From Atopobiaceae bacterium (GTDB lineage: Bacteria > Actinomycetota > Coriobacteriia > Coriobacteriales > Atopobiaceae), in the NCBI GenBank assembly GCA_017460265.1, contig JAFUBJ010000322.1:1-21174 (forward strand): a stretch of 21,174 nucleotides of DNA. Direction: 5' to 3'. Under the pieces are notes generated by a model, which was given only the letters and a program-made list of their open reading frames with translations, was not told the origin of the DNA and ran no database searches. Shown piece by piece: positions 1-6,843 of the stretch. Positions within the stretch are counted from its first letter, which is position 1; each line of letters opens with the position of its first letter. Both the position numbers and the translations under genes were made by a program.

Positions 1-236
1 ATGGCGTCGAGCAGCCCCTTCGCGCCGTCGCGGAAGACGCAGCGGGCGTCCTCGGAGCGCAGCTTGCAGCCAAGGCAGTCGCGGCAGTCCTTGAAGTCGA
101 GGTCGTAAAGGTAGCTGACTTTGACCTCGAGCGAGGGGTCAGCCTCACGCATGCCCTCCAGGAAGCGTTCCACCATCGCGGCCGTGGTCCCCTTCTTGCG
201 GGCACTGCCAAAGAGCAAGATCACCTTCTTGCCCAT
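1..236 (-). CDS. NADPH-dependent FMN reductase / flavodoxin-fold protein, C-terminus cut by window edge
   Basis: The visible 78 residues start MGKKVILLFGSARKKGTTAA, the beta-strand plus phosphate-binding loop (GSxRKxGTT) with which NADPH-dependent FMN reductases and flavodoxin-like proteins bind FMN. Further on is a cysteine cluster of the form CRDCLGC, the kind seen in iron-sulfur flavoproteins and multimeric flavodoxin WrbA-like relatives. The ATG lies 2 nt after the TGA of the upstream flavodoxin-fold gene, so the two are almost certainly co-transcribed and perhaps translationally coupled. The pair reads away from an HxlR-type regulator, a common arrangement for quinone or electrophile-responsive reductases. 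The C-terminal half lies outside the window, so domain completeness cannot be judged. The substrate is unknown. Confidence 0.8.
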   Translation of the reverse strand, partial: MGKKVILLFGSARKKGTTAAMVERFLEGMREADPSLEVKVSYLYDLDFKDCRDCLGCKLRSEDARCVFRDGAKGLLDA

Positions 237-238
237 GC

Positions 239-919
239 TCACGCCACCTCCTTGGCAGCCGCGAGCACGAGGCGCTCGCCCATGGCACGTGCATCGGCAA
301 GGTCGACGGGGAACTGCTCGTCCCGGTGCTGGGCCTTGTGCTCCTCGTCGAACATGTTTGCCTCGTAGCGGTCGTAGTCACGGAACTGGTAGGTGTCGCA
401 GCTCCACACGCTCTCGCAGTGCCCGAGCACGCGGCCGATCTCGCGCTCGGAGATGCCGAGCAGCGCGTCGTAGTTGGCCCCGCCGAAGGCGAACTGCTTG
501 GGGCAGTTCATGGTCCAGACGAGGCCGCACCGCTTGTCCTTGGGGATGTAGCGGATGCGCGTGCCCGACTCGTCCTTTGAGTAGCTGTCCCACGGGAAGC
601 AGAGGCGCTCCATGAAGGCGCGGAAGACGCCCGTGGGCTGGCTGTAGTAGATGGGGCTGCCGATGATGATGACGTCGGCCTCCGCCGCGCGCTCGAGCAC
701 CGGGCGCAGCCAGTCGCGCACCGCGCACACGCCGATCGACCTGCTGTTCTTGGCCTTACAGGCGAAGCAGCTCCTGCAGCCGAGGAACGGCTCGTCGTAC
801 AGGCGCACGCGCTCCACCTCGGCTCCTGCCGCCGCCGCCCCCTCAGCCGCGGCGTCCAGTAGCTGCTCCGTGTTCCAGCCCCTGCGCGGGCCAGCATCGA
901 CAATCATCGCTTTGACCAT
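239..919 (-). CDS. Flavodoxin family protein (NAD(P)H-dependent oxidoreductase, iron-sulfur flavoprotein-like)
   Basis: A 226-residue cytoplasmic protein with a flavodoxin-like fold. The N-terminal strand MVKAMIVDAGPRRGWNTEQL supplies the FMN phosphate loop, and VIIIGSPIYYSQPTGVFRAF around residues 84-103 is the typical second FMN-contact segment of NADPH-dependent FMN reductases. Cysteines 48, 51, 54 and 65 (CRSCFACK then C) resemble the compact cysteine motif of iron-sulfur flavoproteins, so a 4Fe-4S cluster or a redox-active thiol set is possible. The start is supported by GGAGAGGTGG just upstream. The gene is followed 2 nt later by a second flavodoxin-fold gene and is divergent from an HxlR regulator. 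The likely role is two-electron reduction of quinones, nitro compounds or other electrophiles; this is inferred from family and context only. Confidence 0.85.
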   Translation of the reverse strand: MVKAMIVDAGPRRGWNTEQLLDAAAEGAAAAGAEVERVRLYDEPFLGCRSCFACKAKNSRSIGVCAVRDWLRPVLERAAEADVIIIGSPIYYSQPTGVFRAFMERLCFPWDSYSKDESGTRIRYIPKDKRCGLVWTMNCPKQFAFGGANYDALLGISEREIGRVLGHCESVWSCDTYQFRDYDRYEANMFDEEHKAQHRDEQFPVDLADARAMGERLVLAAAKEVA

Positions 920-992
920 TGTGGTCCACCTCTCCCTTGCGGAATCATCTTCCCGGTGCTACGGTACGATAATGGTAAGTGAAATATAAGTA

Positions 993-1008
993 GGCAGAAA
1001 TAACTGCC
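993..1008. promoter_or_regulatory. Inverted repeat in the divergent flavodoxin/HxlR promoter region
   Basis: GGCAG and CTGCC form a perfect 5-bp inverted repeat with a 6-nt AT spacer (AAATAA), inside an AT-rich 108-bp gap between the divergent flavodoxin genes and the HxlR gene. A -10-like TATAAG lies at 985-990. HxlR-family proteins are dimeric and usually bind short inverted repeats in exactly such gaps, so this is a plausible autoregulatory operator. The arms are short, so chance cannot be excluded. Confidence 0.35.
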
Positions 1009-1027
1009 CTATATCAAAGAAGGAACC

Positions 1028-1426
1028 ATGGCCTACGAGGACCTCGCGCTCGCGCTGCGCTCGGGCGAGCTCACGCCCGAACAGATCTGTCCCGTTTCCT
1101 ACGTGATGAGCGTCATCGGGCAGAAGTGGAAGATCCCCATCCTGTGGCATCTGGCCGACGAGGGGACGCTGCGCTATAACGAGCTCAAGCGAGGCGTGGT
1201 GGGCATCACCAACATCATGCTCACCAAGTGCCTGTGCGAGCTGGAGGACCATGGCCTGGTCAAGCGCGAGGAGCTGGGCACCATCCCGCCCCATGTGGAG
1301 TACAGCCTCACGGAGCGCGCGAAGGGCCTCGTTCCCATCCTCTACGAGATCCACGCCTGGGGGCAGGAGCTGATGGAGGAGGAGGTGCGAGCGGTCGGCG
1401 AGCTGACGCGGGACCAGCAGGATTAG
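1028..1426 (+). CDS. HxlR-type winged-helix transcriptional regulator
   Basis: A 132-residue protein covering the full HxlR/YodB domain. Seen in order: the conserved cysteine at residue 21 in ICPVSYVMSVIGQKWKIPIL, the LRYNELKRGVVGITNIML recognition region, LCELEDHGLVKRE, and the wing plus C-terminal dimer helix (PPHVEYSLTERAKGLVPIL). In YodB, CatR, HypR and related members, the N-terminal cysteine senses quinones, diamide or hypochlorite by thiol chemistry. AAGGA precedes the ATG at good spacing. The gene is divergent from two flavodoxin-fold oxidoreductases. The simplest model is that this protein represses or activates them in response to electrophile stress and also controls itself. Inducer and operator are not shown by the sequence. 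Confidence 0.92.
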   Translation: MAYEDLALALRSGELTPEQICPVSYVMSVIGQKWKIPILWHLADEGTLRYNELKRGVVGITNIMLTKCLCELEDHGLVKREELGTIPPHVEYSLTERAKGLVPILYEIHAWGQELMEEEVRAVGELTRDQQD

Positions 1427-1688
1427 CAAGGTGTGCGCCTTGACGTTTCAGCCCCTGTGGTGCCTGCTGTCTTGGGCGTGGATGCCGTAGCCTGTACTAC
1501 CTCGTTCAGGCCATACGGATTCCACGTATCAAACGCGCTGCAAAGCAAGGCACCAAAGAGCAAATCTCTCGTTTGTGCATGGGTCTCCAGATGCTGAGGC
1601 AACTTATCAAGACTGTCTGGCGCTACATGCAAGTTTTCAATGGTCGCGGCATGCCATCGGTTTATCTTTCCAAGAGTCAGGGAATTCC
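1427..1688. other. Gene-free 262-bp gap of lower GC
   Basis: No recognisable gene lies between the HxlR stop and the stop of the converging exporter pseudogene. Base composition is visibly lower in G+C than both neighbours. Both strands carry open stretches of about 80-90 codons with no start signal, no ribosome-binding site and no family I recognise. One minus-strand frame continues from the second half of the pseudogene's shadow frame. The gap may be a decayed gene or insertion remnant, but nothing identifies it. Confidence 0.4.
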
Positions 1689-3495
1689 TCACTCCGCCTC
1701 GAGGAACGCCCCCGTCTGGCGGTCCCAGAGGGACTCGTAGGTGCCGCCGGCCCGACTGAGCTCGGCGTGGGTGCCGTCCTCCACGATTGCCCCCTCCTCG
1801 AGCACCACGATGCGGTCGAGGGCCGCGACGGTGGAGAGGCGGTGGGCCACCACGATCGAGGTGCGGCCGCGCATCAGGTTCTCGAGGGCTCCCTGCACGA
1901 GCGCCTCGGACTCGGAGTCGAGGGCGCTCGTGGCCTCGTCGAGCACGAGGATCGGGCAGTCGGCGAGTATCGCGCGGGCGATGGCCACGCGCTGCCGCTG
2001 GCCGCCGGAGAGCTTGACGCCGCGCTCTCCGACCATGGTGTCGAGCCCGGCGGGCAGCCGGTCGATGAACTCGAGCGCGTTGGCCTGCGCGGCCGCGGCA
2101 CGGATCTGCTCGTCGGTGGCGTCGGGGCGTCCGTAGGCGATGTTCTCGCGGATGCTCCGGTGGAAGAGCAGCGCCTCCTGCGGCACGTAGGCCACCTGGC
2201 GGCGCAGGCTCTGCTGGGTGCAGGCGGAGACGTCCTGCCCGTCGACGTAGATGTGCCCCTCCTGCACGTCCGAGAGGCGCAGCAGCAGCTTGGTGAGCGT
2301 GGTCTTGCCGCTTCCCGAGCGGCCCACGAGGCCCACCCGCTGGCCGGCCGGCACGCGCAGCGTGAGCCCGTCGAACACGTAGTCGCCCTCCGCCGCGTCC
2401 TCGTAGCGGAAGCGGAGCCCCTCGAAGTCCACGGCGCCCTCGGTGACGACCAGCTCCGGTGCCCCCGGCGCGTCCTCCACCAGGCGCGGCTCGTCGAGCA
2501 CCTTGGTCATCTCCGCCGCGTCGCCCACCGCGCGGTTCATGCGCGCCATCATCGAGTTGATGTAGTTGAAGCGCATGCTCAAGTTTGTAGGTATAGGTGA
2601 ACATCATGACCAGCGTGCCGGCGCTGATGCCGTACCATGCGTTGCCGCCCACCACAAAGATGCTCGTCACAAACATGATGATGGTGATGAGCGTGCTCGT
2701 CATGGCGCCGCGGCGCATCATGGCGTTCATGCTCACGCGCTCGGCCGCCATGGCTTCTTGGTCGGCTTCATCAAAGAGACCGCGCTCATAGTCTTCCCGT
2801 CCGCAGGTCTTGACGGCCAAGATGTTGGTCACAGCGTCAGAGAGCACTCCTGAAAGCTTGCTCTGGGCAGCTGCCGTAGCTGCAGAAAGAGGAAGAATGC
2901 GCTGGTACATGGTATAGGCGACGGTCACATAGATGGCGAGCATCACAAAGAGCACGCACACGAAGAGCGGGCTGGCCGGCCACAGCAGAACGACGGTGCA
3001 CACGATGGATGCCACCGTGGGGATGAGTGAATAGGTGACCACGTCAACGAGACCCACGTAGCCGCCCATGAATCGGCTCGTCTGGCTGACCAGGCTGCCG
3101 CCAAAGCGGCTGGTGTGGAAGGTCATGGACTGATTGGAGAGCGTGTCAAAGCACAGCCGCGCCAGGTGGTAGTTGCCGTTCATCTCAAGCTGCATGACCG
3201 ACCAGTCCTGCAGTTTGGAGCAAGTCTGTCCCACGGCGTTGACTACGAGCAACGCGATGACGTAGGGCGAGAATACCTGCCAGACCTGAGCGGCGGGCAC
3301 TGCCTCGGCAGAGACGCGGTCGACAATGAGGCCCATGACGTAGGTGTTGGCATAGTTTAGAAGCGCCGTGTATGCGACAGACGTGAACACGGCCATGAAG
3401 GCGGCAAAGGGCTATTTCTTGGTGACCCACCAAAACCAGTGGAGCGTGCGACGTACCGTTGCTTTGTCACGTGGTGCGGTGCTTCTTTGTGACAT
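1689..3495 (-). pseudogene. ABC exporter (TMD-NBD half-transporter) broken by an amber codon and a frameshift
   Basis: The gene begins at 3495 with AGGAAGG upstream and ATG TCA CAA AGA. Codon 28 is TAG (3412-3414) in the phrase WWVTKK-stop-PFAAFMAVF, where a glutamine codon (CAG) would keep the frame. The transmembrane domain then reads well to MMFTYTYKL near 2585. There one extra base, within 2581-2587, shifts the frame. The -1 continuation gives SMRFNYINSMMARMNRAV and an intact nucleotide-binding domain: Walker A GRSGSGKTT, signature LSGGQRQR, Walker B with DEATSALD, and the H-loop AHRLST. Correcting both lesions gives about 601 residues, normal for a type IV half-exporter. The intact domains suggest recent decay, or sequencing error for one lesion. 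No partner half-transporter lies nearby. The substrate is unknown. Confidence 0.85.
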
Positions 3496-3570
3496 GCGAC
3501 CTTCCTTGCTGTATCGACATGGGCCATTATTGCGCTTGTGCGCTTTTGGCTAGCTTGATATGGAATGGAT

Positions 3571-3588
3571 GTCAGCCCGCAGGCTGAC
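3571..3588 (-). terminator. Hairpin downstream of the nitroreductase gene
   Basis: GTCAGCC and GGCTGAC form a perfect 7-bp stem around a 4-nt loop, 10 nt beyond the nitroreductase TAA and before the start of the exporter pseudogene on the same strand. There is no clear U tract on the minus-strand transcript. It may be a weak terminator or an mRNA-stabilising hairpin. Confidence 0.45.
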
Positions 3589-3598
3589 CTGCCTGTTG

Positions 3599-4141
3599 TT
3601 ACTCTACCCAGAAGACGCGGCCGTCCCTGCGTGCGGCGCCTTCGCCTGCAGGTGTGGCGGCGTAGCCCAGCACGCAATGACCGATGCCTTCGTAGTCGCC
3701 CTCGATGCCCGCCTCGGCAAGGATGGCCTTGCCTTCCTCGGAGTCGAACTCCTCTTTGGCGCGATGAATCCAGATGGAATCAACTCCCAGCGACGCGGCG
3801 GCGTTCATCAGGTTGCCCATGACGAGCGCGCCATCGTACACATGCGTGGGCACGGACTTGTCAGCGAGCACAACCAGTACGACCGGTCCGCCATAGAACG
3901 GGTCAAAGTCCCTCGCTGGTCCGCGGCCCGTGGCGCGCATGATGTCGGCGTTCATGTGCGAGAGTCGGTCGCGCAGCTCTTTGTTGGTGATGGCGAGTAC
4001 GATGGGTGCCTGCTTGCCCATGCCGCTGGCGGCCCAGAGGCCTGCGTCAATGATTTGCTCAATAAGAGCGCGGTCAACTGGCTTATCGGTAAAGCTGCGA
4101 ACAGAGCGACGGATCTTGAGGGTCTGGATGGTCTCGTTCAT
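3599..4141 (-). CDS. Nitroreductase family protein (FMN-dependent NAD(P)H oxidoreductase)
   Basis: A 180-residue protein of the nitroreductase superfamily. The start at 4141 is chosen because AGGAGGA lies 7 nt upstream; a farther upstream ATG lacks one. The N-terminus MNETIQTLKIRRSVRSFTDK contains the RRSVR segment that contacts the FMN phosphate. AGLWAASGMGKQAP is the next flavin-binding stretch, and GVDSIWIHRAKEEF plus GHCVLGYAA form the C-terminal flavin region. The family works as dimers that use NAD(P)H to reduce nitroaromatics, quinones or flavins. The sequence does not indicate the real substrate. It lies upstream of the broken exporter on the same strand, 103 bp away with a hairpin between. 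It resembles the short gut nitroreductases of about 170-180 residues. Confidence 0.9.
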   Translation of the reverse strand: MNETIQTLKIRRSVRSFTDKPVDRALIEQIIDAGLWAASGMGKQAPIVLAITNKELRDRLSHMNADIMRATGRGPARDFDPFYGGPVVLVVLADKSVPTHVYDGALVMGNLMNAAASLGVDSIWIHRAKEEFDSEEGKAILAEAGIEGDYEGIGHCVLGYAATPAGEGAARRDGRVFWVE

Positions 4142-4225
4142 GGCAGTTCCTCCTCTTGGTTTGTATACAAGCTGATAGTACACCAACTGTTAAGGGGATG
4201 ATCCCTCACGGGATTGGCTGCGAGC

Positions 4226-4732
4226 TTATTGGTACAGCAAGCCTGAGGGAAACAGGAAGAGATGGGGCGCCGTCAGGATGGCAAGGAGGATTGCGGAGCG
4301 CCGTGCCTGGGTATCCGCCAGACCTGCCTTCTGGATGATGCGTAGATCGAGGACATAGATACAGAAACCGGAGAGCGCGATGGCAACAGCGGTGACCAGA
4401 AAGCCGACGACGTTTGAGAAGGGGTTGAAGCCCAGACTGAAAACGATGTCGTGAGCCCAGCCGCTGTTGAATGAAGAGAACAGTAGGTAGGCTCCTAGCA
4501 ACAGCAGGCTTCCCACGAAGTCGGCTGCAAATCCTGCGAGGCAGATCTTCCAAGTGTGCTTGCGGCAGAACGTCTGGCGTTCGTCCACGTTGCCAAGACT
4601 CCACCACAACACAGCCCGGTCAATGAGGTAGTTGGCGGGAATCAGAGCGAACCAAAGCCAGCTGGGGAACCAAATAAGCATCCACAGGGGGAACATGACG
4701 TTATAGAGTGCTTTGCGTTGCCGTTTGCGCAT
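4226..4732 (-). CDS. Four-helix integral membrane protein of unknown function
   Basis: The 168-residue frame starts at MRKRQRKALYNVMFPLW, preceded by GGGGGCAGCC as a modest ribosome-binding site. An upstream ATG would add 31 residues without one. Four hydrophobic segments are visible near residues 12-32, 63-86, 107-129 and 147-163. The strongly basic N-terminus suggests it stays in the cytoplasm, and the first helix is rich in Trp and Pro (LWMLIWFPSWLWFALIP). The loop after the first helix holds the charged stretch NVDERQTFCRKHTWK. I do not recognise a named family. A similar arrangement is seen in small uncharacterised membrane proteins of Coriobacteriia, but that is recollection rather than a search. 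It may share a transcript with the nitroreductase gene 84 bp downstream. Confidence 0.7.
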   Translation of the reverse strand: MRKRQRKALYNVMFPLWMLIWFPSWLWFALIPANYLIDRAVLWWSLGNVDERQTFCRKHTWKICLAGFAADFVGSLLLLGAYLLFSSFNSGWAHDIVFSLGFNPFSNVVGFLVTAVAIALSGFCIYVLDLRIIQKAGLADTQARRSAILLAILTAPHLFLFPSGLLYQ

Positions 4733-4811
4733 GGCTGCCCCCGAATGAGAGCCACAAGATGTGAAACTCCGTCGACAGGCCTTATGGTAGAGGCTTCTGG
4801 AGCTTGATGCT

Positions 4812-4988
4812 GCGATTTGTACCACTTTTTGGAGGTTTTGGCGACGCCAAAAATCGCATCCAGAAATGATACAACTATTGATGAATAAAACCGCAGGTAA
4901 ACAGGTACATCAATAATGGTCGTACCAACAAAAACGGGGTATACCGAAACTGGAATCACCAAATCGCCCAAAATGTGGTACAAATTGC
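4812..4988. repeat. Decayed 177-bp palindrome (MITE-like or paired regulatory element)
   Basis: The outer 21 nt (4812-4832 and 4968-4988) are inverted copies matching at 19 of 21 positions, built around TTTGTACCAC. Extending inward to 38 nt per arm, I count about 30 matches. Inner arms 4867-4883 and 4908-4927 share TATTGATG and a TAC[A/G]AC core, also inverted. The centres of the inner and outer arms nearly coincide (about 4896-4900). The segment lies in the 451-bp gap between the membrane protein gene and trxB. No target-site duplication is evident. The centre carries ACCTGCGGTTTTATT on the minus strand, a motif found twice more near 12.7-12.8 kb. Confidence 0.6.
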
Positions 4989-5120
4989 GCGCATAAGGGT
5001 TACGCGCCCCGTTTTCCGCCAGAAAGATTAAGAAATACCCCTCGCCGAGGATTCAAGTGCGAGGACTCCGTGCAAAGCGCTCGGACCATATGCTTTATAG
5101 GAATATCTGTAAAAACTAGA

Positions 5121-5146
5121 TTGCATACAACTAAATATGATACAAT
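5121..5146 (+). promoter_or_regulatory. Probable trxB promoter region
   Basis: An AT-rich block ahead of trxB contains TTGCAT at 5121-5126 and overlapping -10-like hexamers TATGAT (5136-5141) and TACAAT (5141-5146). Spacing of TTGCAT to TACAAT is 14 bp, shorter than ideal, so the true -35 may be weaker and further upstream. The position, about 40 bp before the trxB ATG, fits. Confidence 0.4.
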
Positions 5147-5183
5147 CAAAACAGTAAAGGAAAGAACAGAAAGGGGAGTTCGG

Positions 5184-6128
5184 ATGGCAGAGAACGAAGT
5201 ACTTGACCTTGTGATTGTGGGTGCAGGTCCTGCAGGCTTGTCTGCGGCAATCTATGCGCAGCGCGCCCTGCTCAACACCATCGTCCTCGAGCAAGAGGCC
5301 GTTGGCGGACAGGTCATCCTCACCTCTGAGGTTGACAACTATCCAGGCGTCCCCCACACGGATGGGTTCACGCTGGTTGACGCCATGAAGGCTCAGGCAG
5401 AGGACCTTGGGGCAACTATCGTCATGGAAAACGTTCTGCGCATCGAGCGCAACGAGGATGAGACCTTCTCGGTCACCGTCCCCGGCAAGGTCTATCAGTC
5501 CAAGGCAGTCATCCTTGCTGGTGGAGCCACGCCGCGCCACGCAGGCTTTGCGGGCGAGGAGGAGTTTGGCGGCAAGGGCGTAAGCTACTGCGCAACGTGC
5601 GATGGCATGTTCTATCGCGGCAAGCAGGTCTTTGTCATTGGCGGCGGCAACTCCGCGGCGGAAGAGGCGCTCTTCCTTACGCGCTTTGCCAACAAGGTCG
5701 TCGTTGTGGTGCGCAAGGATCACCTGCGCGCGCAGGCATCGGTTGGCAAGCAACTTGCCGAGAATCCCAAGGTTGAGGTTCGCTACCTCACGAGCATCAC
5801 CAAGGTTGACGGCGACGGCATGATCACCGACGTGACGCTGCGCAACAACGAGACGGGCGAAGAGACGGTTGAGTCCTTCGACCAGAACGTGGGCGTCTTT
5901 GTCTTTGTCGGCCGTGTGCCAGCGTCCTCGCTGGTGGGCGAGCTCGTGGAGCTCGACGGCACAGGCTATGTGGTCGCGGGCGAGGACATGTCGACGGCGA
6001 CCCCTGGTCTTTTTGTGGCAGGTGATGTCCGCCAGAAGTCGCTGCGCCAGATCGTCACGGCTGCGGCTGACGGTGCCATTGCCGCAACGTCTGTCTCGGC
6101 GTATCTGGGACATCCGGTGGCAAGCTAA
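5184..6128 (+). CDS. trxB: Thioredoxin reductase (NADPH, FAD-dependent)
   Basis: A 314-residue protein of the usual length for bacterial low-Mr thioredoxin reductase, which moves electrons from NADPH through FAD and a cysteine pair to thioredoxin. Visible motifs: FAD-binding GAGPAG at residues 13-18, the redox-active CATC at 136-139, NADPH-binding GGGNSA at 153-158 followed by the phosphate-binding VRKDHLRA, and the C-terminal FAD motif GDVRQKSLRQIVTAAADGAIAA. The start at 5184 has GGGGAG upstream; the in-frame extension to 5070 has no such site. A thiol peroxidase gene of the glutathione peroxidase family follows 67 bp later on the same strand with no terminator between. The two probably form one peroxide-defence unit, with thioredoxin encoded elsewhere. 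Confidence 0.97.
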   Translation: MAENEVLDLVIVGAGPAGLSAAIYAQRALLNTIVLEQEAVGGQVILTSEVDNYPGVPHTDGFTLVDAMKAQAEDLGATIVMENVLRIERNEDETFSVTVPGKVYQSKAVILAGGATPRHAGFAGEEEFGGKGVSYCATCDGMFYRGKQVFVIGGGNSAAEEALFLTRFANKVVVVVRKDHLRAQASVGKQLAENPKVEVRYLTSITKVDGDGMITDVTLRNNETGEETVESFDQNVGVFVFVGRVPASSLVGELVELDGTGYVVAGEDMSTATPGLFVAGDVRQKSLRQIVTAAADGAIAATSVSAYLGHPVAS

Positions 6129-6195
6129 GGCCACGCAAACGTAGGGTATTGGTGTTGCTGGCTTTGTCCCGCAACAAGAAGATAAGGAGTATAAC

Positions 6196-6741
6196 ATGGG
6201 CTTTTATGATTTCACGCTTCTGGATGGCAAGGGCAATGAGGTCAAGACTGCCGACTTTGCAGGCAAGGTTGTTATGGTGGTCAACACTGCCACGGGCTGC
6301 GGCTTTACTCCGCACTATGCACCGATCGAGGCGCTCTTTGAGGAGCTGCATGAGAAGGGCCTCGAGATTCTTGACATCCCCTGCAACCAGTTTGGTGCGC
6401 AGACCCCGGGCTCTGACGACGAGGTTCACGAGTTCTGCACCCTGCACTACAACACGACCTTCCCGCAAATGCACAAGTCCGACGTCAACGGCGAGAACGA
6501 GCTGCCGCTCTACACCTGGCTCAAGGAGCAGAAGGGCTTCGAGGGCTTTGGCGAGGGCCAGCAGGCTGAGTTTATGAACGCTCATCTGGCAAAGATTGAT
6601 CCCGACTTCCAGAACAACTCCGACATCAAGTGGAACTTCACCAAGTTCGTCATCGACCGCGAGGGCAACGTTGTTGCTCGCTTTGAGCCCACGGCCGACA
6701 TGGATGAGGTTTGCGCCTACGTGCGCGAGCTCGTTGGGTAG
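6196..6741 (+). CDS. Glutathione peroxidase family thiol peroxidase
   Basis: A 181-residue GPx-family protein. The peroxidatic cysteine is C35 in VNTATGCGFTPHY, so it is a cysteine and not a selenocysteine enzyme. The tetrad partners are visible: Q and N in IPCNQFGAQ (Q65) and W146-N147 in KWNFTKFVIDREGNVVARFEP. C81, in HEFCTLHYNTTFP, lies where thioredoxin-dependent GPx proteins carry a resolving cysteine. Together with the immediately upstream trxB, this supports thioredoxin rather than glutathione as reductant; that is inference. The start is supported by AAGGAG 8 nt upstream. A strong intrinsic terminator follows. It reduces hydrogen peroxide or organic hydroperoxides in the cytoplasm. 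Confidence 0.94.
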   Translation: MGFYDFTLLDGKGNEVKTADFAGKVVMVVNTATGCGFTPHYAPIEALFEELHEKGLEILDIPCNQFGAQTPGSDDEVHEFCTLHYNTTFPQMHKSDVNGENELPLYTWLKEQKGFEGFGEGQQAEFMNAHLAKIDPDFQNNSDIKWNFTKFVIDREGNVVARFEPTADMDEVCAYVRELVG

Positions 6742-6774
6742 GTCATTGCTGGAACATTTTTCCTGCTTTGCTTG

Positions 6775-6798
6775 GGGCCGCCAGAGGGCGGCCCTTTT
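6775..6798 (+). terminator. Intrinsic terminator after the thiol peroxidase gene
   Basis: GGGCCGCC, loop AGAG, then GGCGGCCC gives a perfect 8-bp GC-rich stem followed by TTTT. It ends the trxB-peroxidase unit and lies 45 bp before the HAD phosphatase gene. Confidence 0.92.
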
Positions 6799-6843
6799 CA
6801 TCTACACTGGGTTTCGAAGAAGACGCATTGAGAGGATGGCTGC

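Noticed and set aside
1423..3396. One continuous 657-codon minus-strand frame
   Set aside because: Its second half is a low-complexity Arg/Gly-rich shadow of the nucleotide-binding domain, which reads correctly in the shifted frame. It is not a single protein.
4161..4170. TTGTATACAA palindrome upstream of the nitroreductase
   Set aside because: A 10-bp AT-rich palindrome is common by chance and may just overlap a promoter; not called as an operator.
4201..4214. ATCCC-TCAC-GGGAT hairpin after the membrane-protein gene
   Set aside because: Only 5 bp and no T tract; too weak to call a terminator.
4642..4983. 113-codon minus-strand frame starting MYHILGDL
   Set aside because: It spans the decayed palindrome and the start of the membrane-protein gene, has no ribosome-binding site and no family resemblance.
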